DNA of 8,283 nt from NCBI GenBank assembly GCA_028718465.1, contig JAQULX010000101.1, positions 1 through 8,283 on the forward strand, written 5' to 3'. Every line of letters starts with the position of its first letter. Position 1 is the stretch's first letter. The notes under the pieces are model-generated. The model was not told the DNA's origin and did not search any database. It was given only the letters and a program-made list of their open reading frames with translations. This document shows, in pieces, positions 1-6,279 of the stretch. Source of the DNA: Dehalococcoidales bacterium. Lineage in GTDB: Bacteria > Chloroflexota > Dehalococcoidia > Dehalococcoidales > UBA3254. The translations under genes were made by a program, and so were the position numbers.

Positions 1-15
1 GTGCTCTTCCGATCT
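1..15 (+). other. Illumina TruSeq adapter remnant (not genomic)
   Basis: The first 15 bases, GTGCTCTTCCGATCT, match exactly the 3' end of the TruSeq read-2 adapter. The last 13 bases are also shared with the read-1 adapter. Genomic sequence therefore probably begins at base 16. The permease frame runs into these bases and would gain false codons if they were translated. The match is seen directly; that it is untrimmed library sequence at a contig end is inference, but a strong one. Confidence 0.93.
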
Positions 16-1097
16 GCTATAATTTCCCAGAGCGGAATCCCCCCGTTAAGCCTGATCATAACCGTCATGGGGGCCGTGGGCGGGAAAAGCGTTAATATTA
101 TATTCAGAATATGATCGCCGTTTTCTATGATGAATGTCATAAGCACAAAAGGAATAGCGGCTACAAGAGAGAAGATCACAGAAAGCTGCTGACCATCTCT
201 GACTGTAGGAGCGATTGCCCCGACGCCGGCCATCATCACGGCAAACAGGAAATAGCCCAGGATAAAATAGACCAGACTCAGGATAATTACATTCGCCGGA
301 AATTGCAGGGTACTGAAAACACCGCCGATGCTGAAAGAAGCCAGGGTCATCAGTCCCCATGCGGAAAGCAGCCAGAATACCATCTGTATAAGGCCGGCTG
401 CGCCCAATCCCAGGACCTTGCCGATAATCAACTGGCGGGTCGAAACGGAAGAGAGCAATATCTCCATTATCCGGTTTTCCTTTTCCTCACTGAGCCCCTG
501 CAACAGATAGCCGGAAGCGGTAAAAATGGACATCATAAGCAAAATCCCGAATAAATAGGACAACAGCCAGGCGCCCCATCCACCCTGGCCCTGCGCCACG
601 TTTCCGGTCTCATCCAGCACTATCGATGATACCAGCATTGGCGCTTCGAGGCGGGTGATAATCTCAGGGCTGACCCTGTCCTTTACCAGATTGCCGACCA
701 GGAATTTCTGGGCAGCATCCATCACATCTGAAGGGGGCATAATATCGGTATCCAGGGAGTACCGGGTGAGTGATCCGGTAGCAATATAATCTTCAGGTAT
801 AATGAAATACTCCGTTAATTCTCCCTCTATCAGGTCGCGATTCGCATGTTCTGCCGATGGGTAAGCCACCAGTTCCACCTTGCCCTGCCGGGTGTACTGG
901 TCAAATATACCCACCTCATCAATGTAGCCGACGCGTAAAGTCTCTTCTTCAGAAGGGGCGATAAACACATTAACTATGTTAAAGACCAGTATCGCCAGGG
1001 CAGCCAGTACAGGAAAAGCCACGGTGGTAATTATAAAACCCTTGCGCTTTAAAGTTTCCTTGAGCTCATTCACCAGGACAATCAGTGTTTTATTCAT
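16..1097 (-). CDS. ABC-2 type transporter permease, NatB-like (3'-truncated)
   Basis: This is the membrane subunit of an ABC exporter of the NatB/ABC-2 class, partner of the ATPase encoded just upstream. From the ATG at 1097, 360 residues are open before the adapter. A first membrane helix lies at about residues 22-46. A long extracytoplasmic domain follows at about 47-173, then helices at about 174-198, 223-250, 268-292 and 303-325. The family hallmark is the cytoplasmic segment at 203-219, EEKENRIMEILLSSVS, just after the second helix. NatB-type proteins are around 400 residues, so roughly the last helix and the C terminus are missing. A GGGAG ribosome-binding site at 1104-1108 sits 6 nt before the ATG, inside the ATPase gene. 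The overlap of the two genes implies translational coupling. The substrate cannot be told: NatAB exports sodium, but relatives export peptides or drugs. Confidence 0.9.
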
Positions 1098-1986
1098 GGC
1101 TCTCTCCCGCTACACGGATAAATATTTCGTTCAGGGCAGGAGTAGAAATCTCGAACCGCTTGATGACCGCTTTTTGAGAGACCAACCTCTCCAGAATATA
1201 CTGCGGGGTAACGGCCCCTTCGAGAAACATCTCTACCGTTTCCTCATTGATTCTGGTGCTGCGGACTCCATCAATTTCACCTATCTGACCGTCATAGCTT
1301 ACCAGTACCGAGTTATTGCGGTATCCGGCCTTTATCTCCGGCAGGCTCCCATAGAGCACATTCCGGCCCTTATTAATCATCAATATGCGGTCGCAAAGCT
1401 CCTCCACCTCATTCATCCGGTGGGTGCTCAGCATTATCGCTTTGCCCCGGCTTTTTAATTCCAGAATAATGTCCTTCACCATCTTGACGTTAACCGGGTC
1501 CAGTCCGTTAAAAGGTTCATCCAGAATCATTATGGGCGGATCATGGAGGATAGTTACCAGAAACTGGACTATTTGCCCCATACCGTGGCTGAGTTCTTCT
1601 ATCTTCTTGTTTTTATGGGCCTGCATATTAACACGGTCCAGCCATTCTTTTGCCAGGTTCCTGGCCCGGCGACGGTCCACTCCTTTAAGGCTGGCCAGGT
1701 AGGTCATGGAATCCAGGATAGTCTTCTTACGGTATAGTCCTCGCTCTTCAGGCAGATAGCCGATCTGGTTCTTCGCCTCATCGTCGAACTTCCGGCCGAA
1801 AACGCGGACTTCGCCGGAGTCAGGTTTAATCACATCCATTATCATACGGATATTAGTGGTCTTCCCGGCGCCGTTAGGACCTATCATTCCAAGTATTTCC
1901 CGACCGGAAATATTGAAAGATACATTATCCACTATAGTCCTGTTTCCGTAACGCTTGGAGACATTTTTTACTTCTACCACATACAC
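1090..1986 (-). CDS. ABC transporter ATP-binding protein, NatA-like
   Basis: Cytoplasmic ATPase of the exporter, 298 residues, close to the usual length for this family. Walker A is GPNGAGKTT at 36-44, the signature loop is LSHGMGQ at 132-138, Walker B is IMILDEP at 152-158, the D-loop is GLDP at 161-164, and the switch histidine is H188 in STH. The Q-loop position reads YLPEERGLY (78-85), with Glu where most ABC ATPases have Gln; this form is common in NatA-type proteins. A C-terminal domain of about 80 residues (from about 220) resembles the extra domain of this subfamily. The start is GTG at 1986: an AAGGA site at 1994-1998 stands 7 nt upstream and a stop codon lies two codons before it. 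GTG at 1980 is the only close alternative. The gene overlaps the permease gene by 8 nt and is the first gene of the operon. Confidence 0.95.
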   Translation of the reverse strand: MYVVEVKNVSKRYGNRTIVDNVSFNISGREILGMIGPNGAGKTTNIRMIMDVIKPDSGEVRVFGRKFDDEAKNQIGYLPEERGLYRKKTILDSMTYLASLKGVDRRRARNLAKEWLDRVNMQAHKNKKIEELSHGMGQIVQFLVTILHDPPIMILDEPFNGLDPVNVKMVKDIILELKSRGKAIMLSTHRMNEVEELCDRILMINKGRNVLYGSLPEIKAGYRNNSVLVSYDGQIGEIDGVRSTRINEETVEMFLEGAVTPQYILERLVSQKAVIKRFEISTPALNEIFIRVAGESHE

Positions 1987-1993
1987 TATCTAT

Positions 1994-1998
1994 TCCTT
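1994..1998 (-). promoter_or_regulatory. ribosome-binding site of the ABC ATPase gene
   Basis: AAGGA on the minus strand, 7 nt before the GTG at 1986. It decides for GTG-1986 over the in-frame GTG two codons later. Confidence 0.6.
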
Positions 1999-2034
1999 GA
2001 AATTTATTCGCGGTTTAAAACCTCTAACTGTTAT

Positions 2035-2062
2035 GTTATATCATTCCGGCAAGCCCTGTCAC
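2035..2062 (-). promoter_or_regulatory. candidate promoter of the ABC exporter operon
   Basis: On the minus strand, GTGACA (2062-2057) matches five of six bases of the -35 consensus. After a 16-nt spacer comes TATAAC (2040-2035), also five of six. TG stands one base before it, giving an extended -10. The transcript would start near 2028, about 40 nt before the GTG start codon, leaving room for the ribosome-binding site. Confidence 0.5.
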
Positions 2063-2070
2063 TTGTCCGG
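2046..2070. repeat. imperfect inverted repeat over the exporter promoter
   Basis: CCGGCAAG (2046-2053) and CTTGTCCGG (2062-2070) form inverted arms with one extra base in the right arm and an 8-nt centre. The repeat covers the proposed -35 and part of the spacer of the exporter promoter, the place expected for a repressor operator. Just downstream, at 2012-2022, is a short perfect dyad, GGTTT-A-AAACC. Function is inferred only from position. Confidence 0.35.
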
Positions 2071-2125
2071 AGAATAGTTTTTGCCTGCCCATCCGGCCAG
2101 GACGGAGGTGCAATTCTCCATCGGG

Positions 2126-2131
2126 TATATT
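2126..2131 (+). promoter_or_regulatory. candidate -10 element of the UbiB-family gene
   Basis: TATATT lies 12 nt before the ATG at 2144. No good -35 is visible 15-18 nt upstream. If used, transcription would begin about 6 nt before the ATG, giving an almost leaderless message. This fits the absence of a ribosome-binding site next to this ATG. Confidence 0.3.
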
Positions 2132-2143
2132 ACAATTAAACTC

Positions 2144-3820
2144 ATGCCGAGAATAATCACACCCGGTCTGGCTTATAAACACCTGCGCCGCTACCGCCAG
2201 GTAGTCAGCGTATTAACCAAATACGGTTTTGGCGAGTTTTTCGGCCAGCTACGCATTTGGGAATATTCCAACATTGAAAAACGCCTCCTCCGCCGGAAAG
2301 AGGAGTATAAACATCTGACTACCGCCCAGCGCTTGCGGCTGGCCCTTGAGGAACTGGGGCCGACATTCATAAAGATGGGCCAGATGTTGAGCACCCGTCC
2401 CGATATCATGCCCCCTCAGTTTGTCGCCGAACTGGAAAAGCTCCAGAACCGCGTCGGTCCCATGACCGCTGAAACAGCCAGGGGCATCATAGAGTCCGAG
2501 CTAAAAAGGCCTATCGAAGAAGTATTCTCATCATTCAGCGACCGGCCACTGGCAGCGGCTTCACTAGCCCAGGTTCACCGGGCCACGATCGGTAATAACC
2601 AGGTAGTTATCAAGGTCCAGCGTCCTGACATCACCCGTATTATAGAAGTAGACCTGGATATAATGTATGCTCTGGCTGCCCTGATGGAACGGTATCTGCC
2701 GGGAGCCTACGCGATCAACCCGGCGGGACTGGTCAGGGAATTCTCCGAAAACATCAGGAGGGAGATGGACTTCCGTATCGAGGCCGCCAATATGAAACGC
2801 TTCGCCAGGAATTTCGCCGGCACTCCCTGGGTCCATGTCCCCCGAATATATTTCGAACAATATAATACCCGGCGTCTGCTCATTATGGAGTATATCGACG
2901 GGATCCATATCTCGGAGATAGACCGCCTGAAAAGAGAGGGCTATGATCTGAAAAAGATAGCGCAGCACGGGGCCGATATCGGCGTCCGTTCAACCCTGGA
3001 CCACGGCTTCTTTCACGCAGACCCTCATCCAGGCAATCTGGTTATTTTGCCGGGAAATGTCATCTGCCTGCTTGATTACGGCATGATGGGAACACTCTCC
3101 ACTCGCTTCCGCGAACGGCTGGGAAGACTGATTTATTATATCGTCACCAATGATGAAAAAAGGACTGCCAGGGCTCTCATGGGGATGATGGAATCAAGGG
3201 AAGCGGTGGATGCCGAAACACTGGAGGTTGAAGTATCCAATATCATTCAGAAATACGCTTATTTACAATTGCATGAAATGGAGCTGGGCAGCGTGCTTTT
3301 CCAGTTGCTGCGGCAACTTCAGGAACAACGCATCCGGTTCCCGACTCATCTGCTGTGGCTTGCCAAGGCGATAACGACTATAGAGAACGCAGCGCAAAAG
3401 CTGGACCCTGATTTTAATATGTTGGAATACGCCAAACCCCGTACTTTCCGGTTTATCGCCAGCAGCCTTAATCCTGTTCAACAGGCCAGGGAATCATTTC
3501 TGACGCTTATGGACTCTTTAGACGTTATAAGGGACTTGCCGTACAATATGGGAATCATCCTCGACCAATTGAAGAGAGGTCGAGTCAAGATTGAGTTTGA
3601 ACATCTCGGGCTGGAGCCTTTAAGATTAACTTTGAACCGGATTTCCAACCGCCTGGCCGGGACCATCGTTCTGGCGGCCTTGCTGATAACATCCGGCCTG
3701 ATCATTGTAGCCGATGTTCCTCCAAGGGTAGGGGAAATACCGGTCTTCGGCGTTATCGGCATCGGGTTGGCCCTGTTCTTAGCCGCCGGCCTGTTTATTT
3801 CCATGTTTTTCCAAAAATAA
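2144..3820 (+). CDS. UbiB/AarF (ABC1) family atypical protein kinase-like protein
   Basis: Membrane-anchored kinase-like ATPase of the UbiB/COQ8 family, whose characterised members support quinone synthesis and lipid handling. From the ATG, 558 residues, normal for the family. Motifs in order: the family-specific KxGQ at 77-80 (IKMGQ), the Ala-rich loop AAASLAQVH at 137-145 replacing a kinase P-loop, Lys157 in VIKVQRP, ExD at 207-209, catalytic HADPHPGN at 291-298, and DYG at 311-313 where DFG is usual. Two hydrophobic helices at about 506-525 and 533-555 anchor the C terminus. The frame also opens from a TTG at 2081, but those 21 extra residues are unlike the family and carry no well-placed ribosome-binding site; GGAGG at 2104-2108 is 35 nt too far upstream of the ATG. 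The gene is divergent from the ABC exporter and ends in tandem TAA codons. Substrate unknown. Confidence 0.92.
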   Translation: MPRIITPGLAYKHLRRYRQVVSVLTKYGFGEFFGQLRIWEYSNIEKRLLRRKEEYKHLTTAQRLRLALEELGPTFIKMGQMLSTRPDIMPPQFVAELEKLQNRVGPMTAETARGIIESELKRPIEEVFSSFSDRPLAAASLAQVHRATIGNNQVVIKVQRPDITRIIEVDLDIMYALAALMERYLPGAYAINPAGLVREFSENIRREMDFRIEAANMKRFARNFAGTPWVHVPRIYFEQYNTRRLLIMEYIDGIHISEIDRLKREGYDLKKIAQHGADIGVRSTLDHGFFHADPHPGNLVILPGNVICLLDYGMMGTLSTRFRERLGRLIYYIVTNDEKRTARALMGMMESREAVDAETLEVEVSNIIQKYAYLQLHEMELGSVLFQLLRQLQEQRIRFPTHLLWLAKAITTIENAAQKLDPDFNMLEYAKPRTFRFIASSLNPVQQARESFLTLMDSLDVIRDLPYNMGIILDQLKRGRVKIEFEHLGLEPLRLTLNRISNRLAGTIVLAALLITSGLIIVADVPPRVGEIPVFGVIGIGLALFLAAGLFISMFFQK

Positions 3821-3834
3821 TAACATTAATAAAG

Positions 3835-3859
3835 AAAGGGAGCCCCGGAACTCCCTTTT
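3835..3859. terminator. bidirectional intrinsic terminator between convergent genes
   Basis: AAAGGGAG (3835-3842) and CTCCCTTT (3851-3858) form a perfect 8-bp stem with an 8-nt loop. On the plus strand a short T run follows, 14 nt after the stop of the UbiB-family gene. On the minus strand the stem is followed by a T-rich stretch (TTTCTTTATTA), so it can also end the HesB-like transcript coming the other way. Confidence 0.75.
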
Positions 3860-3940
3860 ATCGAATCATATCATTTATCAGGACAAAAGCATTCTGCTGA
3901 TAGAACACTGCCTGGTTGTCTTATCAGTCAATAGTATTTT

Positions 3941-4243
3941 CTAACGGGACAACTGGGCTTCGAGAGCTTTCCTTACCAAAAAGAAACCGCCGTCCGGATT
4001 ATCGAGGTAGTCCAGATGATAGTCCAGGACATATGCCACGCTGCTGCGGTCGGAAAACAATTTGACTCCGCCTAAATCCAGCACCAGGTCATCCTGACGC
4101 TGACGGTCGAATCTCATACTGGAGGTTATCCGGCCCATTTCATCGGTATCAACCATTATTCTAAAGCCAATGCCGGCGTCCAGACACTTCTGCACCAGTT
4201 CTTCTCTAAGTTTACCCGCTGCCCTCGTGCTAACATGTATCAT
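3941..4243 (-). CDS. HesB/IscA-like (A-type Fe-S carrier fold) protein lacking the cluster cysteines
   Basis: A 100-residue protein whose whole length resembles the HesB/YadR/IscA fold: an N-terminal helix with STRAAGKLREEL (5-16), a strand GIGFRIMVD (24-32), then SMRFD (42-46), DLVLDLGGVKLFSD (52-65) and, near the end, LDYLDNPDGGFFLV. True A-type carriers bind iron or Fe-S clusters with three cysteines, one after the first strands and two in a C-terminal CGCG-like motif. Here the first site reads DEMGR and the C-terminal motif is missing; the only cysteine is C20 in the first helix. Cluster carrying by the usual mechanism is therefore unlikely, and the role is unknown. The start is firm: AGGAGG at 4251-4256 stands 7 nt before the ATG. 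The gene stands alone, convergent with the UbiB-family gene. Family assignment is by recognition of pattern, not by a search. Confidence 0.75.
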   Translation of the reverse strand: MIHVSTRAAGKLREELVQKCLDAGIGFRIMVDTDEMGRITSSMRFDRQRQDDLVLDLGGVKLFSDRSSVAYVLDYHLDYLDNPDGGFFLVRKALEAQLSR

Positions 4244-4250
4244 ATCGTAT

Positions 4251-4256
4251 CCTCCT
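4251..4256 (-). promoter_or_regulatory. strong ribosome-binding site of the HesB-like gene
   Basis: AGGAGG on the minus strand, 7 nt before the ATG at 4243. It is the best-matched ribosome-binding site that precedes a gene in this window. Confidence 0.8.
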
Positions 4257-4311
4257 CTTTATGGAAATGAATTAGCATTACGGCTCCACCCTGCCCCCTG
4301 TCGAGATCTTG

Positions 4312-4317
4312 ATTATA
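4312..4317 (-). promoter_or_regulatory. candidate -10 box of the HesB-like gene
   Basis: A perfect TATAAT on the minus strand (4317 to 4312), which would give a leader of roughly 60 nt. No matching -35 is seen 16-18 nt upstream, and the surroundings are A+T-rich, so chance is possible. A TATAAT also occurs on the plus strand at 4321-4326, but no gene follows it closely. Confidence 0.35.
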
Positions 4318-4326
4318 TTCTATAAT

Positions 4327-4690
4327 GTCCTCTAAAATATGAATATTCTTCAAGAGTATTATTCCTTATAGGGGAAAATAGCTATTTACAAATACCATTT
4401 CGATCCAATGTCTATTGCTTGACCTATCACCTCCTCAATCATCCAGATTAACAATTTGATTTTATCAGGTCATCAACAACAACCCGGGATTGACCCTGAA
4501 GCAGCCGGATTCAAAACTCTTAGAAATACGGCTACTGTGTTAATAATAGTCCTTTGCATAGCTCAAACCATCCGCCAACATACGTATTTGTTATCAAAAA
4601 ACTTCACATTATCGAGCTAAGGATAGGGGCTCAGAAGTGAGGGTCGCCGGTTTTTATGTATAGCGCAAGAAGTGATTACAAAAAACAGGG
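4327..4690. other. intergenic stretch with no convincing gene
   Basis: This is the main part of the 555-base gap between the divergent HesB-like and MscS genes. No long reading frame, tRNA or recognised riboswitch is visible. It holds on the minus strand a perfect ten-base Shine-Dalgarno sequence, AGGAGGTGAT (4435-4426), with no start codon at the right distance. That sequence lies inside an 18-codon frame (4442 to 4386, ATG to TAA) that has no ribosome-binding site of its own that I can see. A weak stem, AGCCG with CGGCT around a 22-nt loop, occurs at about 4503-4534. The stretch may be a decayed gene or regulatory DNA. Confidence 0.5.
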
Positions 4691-4692
4691 TG

Positions 4693-4753
4693 TCAGGCTG
4701 GAGGTCTCAGACATTTATTCTGAAATTCAGCAAGGTTGCGAATCTCAGCCTGA
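4693..4753 (+). repeat. nested inverted repeats in the leader region of the MscS-family gene
   Basis: TCAGGCT (4693-4699) pairs perfectly with AGCCTGA (4747-4753). Inside it, TCAGA (4707-4711) pairs with TCTGA (4719-4723) around a 7-nt loop. The outer arm ends 45 nt before the ATG. This could be a folded leader RNA or an operator. It matches no riboswitch class I know and no T run follows. Confidence 0.3.
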
Positions 4754-4798
4754 ATCGGTATCATATTATCATTAAGATATTGCCTGTGAGGAATAGTG

Positions 4799-6187
4799 AT
4801 GAACTGGGAACAACTAACCAATACGGAAACATTATTCGGCTTAGTCCTGCCGGTGGGAATCGCCCTGGTAATAATCATCGTGATGCTGCTTCTCCGCAAG
4901 GTCCTTTACAGCTACATCCGGCGACTGGCTTCAAAAACCAGGACCGACTTTGATGATATACTTATTCACGATACCCGTCCGGCCACTTTCTTATGGAGCA
5001 TCTGGCTGGGACTTTTTACCGGCTTTGCCATTTATGATGCGCCCGACTCATGGTCAGCTATTACAGACAAAGCGGTTCCGGTAATTTTCACAGCCCTGGG
5101 AATATATACGGCGATTATGGTCGCCATAGCTTTGCTGAGGTGGTACAAAAAGGAGATCTGCTGCCGGACCACCAGCAGCCTGGATGATATTATCCTGAGA
5201 ACGCTGATCATCGCCACCCCGGTCATTGGAGGAGGACTCGGCATTATCACCATCCTGAATATGCTGGGGAAAGGATCAGACCTCGTTAATAACTGGCTCA
5301 ACACTCTTATGGCCAGCCTGGGAGCAATCACACTGGTAACGGTGATACTACTTCTTCTATCGGTAGTGGTCGTTCCCCGTTTTATCAATTCGGCGGTCCG
5401 CAACTCCAGTGCTGAACAGACCGAGGAAGACCTTCAGAAAAGAGCCAGCACCCTGATAAGTGTGGTTGGGACGGCCATACAGGTAATGATTCTTTTTATC
5501 TACCTTCTGATGATAGCCAGCAATGCGGGCCTCGACATCACCTCGGTCCTGGCCGGAGCCGGTGTACTGGGAATCGCAATCGGTTTCGGCGCCCAGTCAC
5601 TGGTAAAAGATGTCCTGGCCGGTTTGTTCATTATCATGGAAAACCAGTATCGCAAAGGGGACGTCGTTTCGGTCGCCGGGGAGTCGGGCGTAGTGGAGGA
5701 AATCAATCTCAGAAGAACGATACTGCGCAATCTGGATGGGATTTATCATGTGGTACCCAATGGAGAAATCCGCATAGCCAGCAACTACACCAAACAGTGG
5801 GCGCGGGCTAATATCAATGTGGCGGTAACATACGGAACGGACCTGAAAAAGGCGATGGAAGTTATTGATGGAGTGGGGAAAGAGATGGCAGGGGACTCCT
5901 ACTGGTCTTGCGCATTCATATCTCCTCCCAAGGCAATCCGGGTTGACAATCTGGGAGTGAACTCCGGAATAGAAATCAAGGTGATGGCGGATACCAAACC
6001 CGCCCGGCAGTGGGAGGTAATGGGCGAGCTGCGCCTCCGCATCAAAAACGCCTTCGACAAGGAGGGTATTGTCCTGTATTATCCGCACACCCGGGTCTTT
6101 CTGGATAATCCCTCATCCCAATTGAAACCGGGGGCAGAAACAGCCAAAATCGAAGATGACAGTAGTGCCCGGAAGCTAAATAATTAA
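4799..6187 (+). CDS. MscS-family mechanosensitive ion channel
   Basis: Membrane channel of the small-conductance mechanosensitive family, which opens under membrane tension to release solutes during osmotic downshock. 462 residues. Hydrophobic segments lie at about 12-33, 62-80, 92-114, 132-154, 172-193 and 224-243, followed by the pore-lining helix at about 247-280, rich in Gly and Ala (AGAGVLGIAIGFGAQSLVKD). The beta domain follows (ENQYRKGDVVSVAGESGVVEEI, then VVPNGEI at 318-324), then the alpha/beta C-terminal domain to about 430 and a polar tail of about 30 residues. With six helices before the pore helix it is larger than E. coli MscS (three helices, 286 residues). The ATG is chosen over the GTG directly before it because GAGGAA (4788-4793) is 5 nt from the ATG. 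The gene is apparently transcribed alone; plsY follows after 92 bases with its own likely promoter. The start and family are clear; gating properties are unknown. Confidence 0.93.
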   Translation: MNWEQLTNTETLFGLVLPVGIALVIIIVMLLLRKVLYSYIRRLASKTRTDFDDILIHDTRPATFLWSIWLGLFTGFAIYDAPDSWSAITDKAVPVIFTALGIYTAIMVAIALLRWYKKEICCRTTSSLDDIILRTLIIATPVIGGGLGIITILNMLGKGSDLVNNWLNTLMASLGAITLVTVILLLLSVVVVPRFINSAVRNSSAEQTEEDLQKRASTLISVVGTAIQVMILFIYLLMIASNAGLDITSVLAGAGVLGIAIGFGAQSLVKDVLAGLFIIMENQYRKGDVVSVAGESGVVEEINLRRTILRNLDGIYHVVPNGEIRIASNYTKQWARANINVAVTYGTDLKKAMEVIDGVGKEMAGDSYWSCAFISPPKAIRVDNLGVNSGIEIKVMADTKPARQWEVMGELRLRIKNAFDKEGIVLYYPHTRVFLDNPSSQLKPGAETAKIEDDSSARKLNN

Positions 6188-6261
6188 AGCTGAAGCCTCA
6201 TACGCCCGAGTCGCGCAAAGCTTTACAGGAACGGGGCATATTCTCCCTTCCCGCGTTATTG

Positions 6262-6267
6262 TATAAT
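6262..6267 (+). promoter_or_regulatory. candidate -10 box of plsY
   Basis: A perfect TATAAT 12 nt before the ATG at 6280. The -35 region is poor (TTCTCC with a 15-nt spacer is the best seen). Transcription from it would start about 6 nt before the ATG. The box overlaps the TTG that would otherwise allow a start at 6259, which argues against that start. Confidence 0.45.
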
Positions 6268-6279
6268 CCTGTTAGAGGC

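Noticed and set aside
111..554. Open frame of 147 codons on the plus strand
   Set aside because: It lies opposite the permease gene, whose product has clear family motifs; the plus-strand translation is low-complexity and polar, and fits no family.
2081..2143. TTG start giving a 21-residue N-terminal extension of the UbiB-family protein
   Set aside because: No ribosome-binding site at a proper distance, residues unlike the family, and the region holds promoter-like sequence. ATG 2144 gives the normal N terminus.
4426..4435. ATCACCTCCT on the plus strand as a 16S rRNA 3' end
   Set aside because: No other 16S sequence precedes it; the match is limited to the anti-Shine-Dalgarno bases.
4495..4560. 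tRNA-like GGATTCAAAAC segment
   Set aside because: It recalls a T-loop, but no acceptor, D or anticodon stems could be fitted around it.
6201..6242. Possible terminator hairpin after the MscS-family gene (ATACGCCC with GGGCATAT)
   Set aside because: One mismatch, a long loop and no T run follow, so it is not a convincing intrinsic terminator.
6259..6279. TTG start for plsY
   Set aside because: It overlaps a perfect TATAAT box and adds residues not found in the family.
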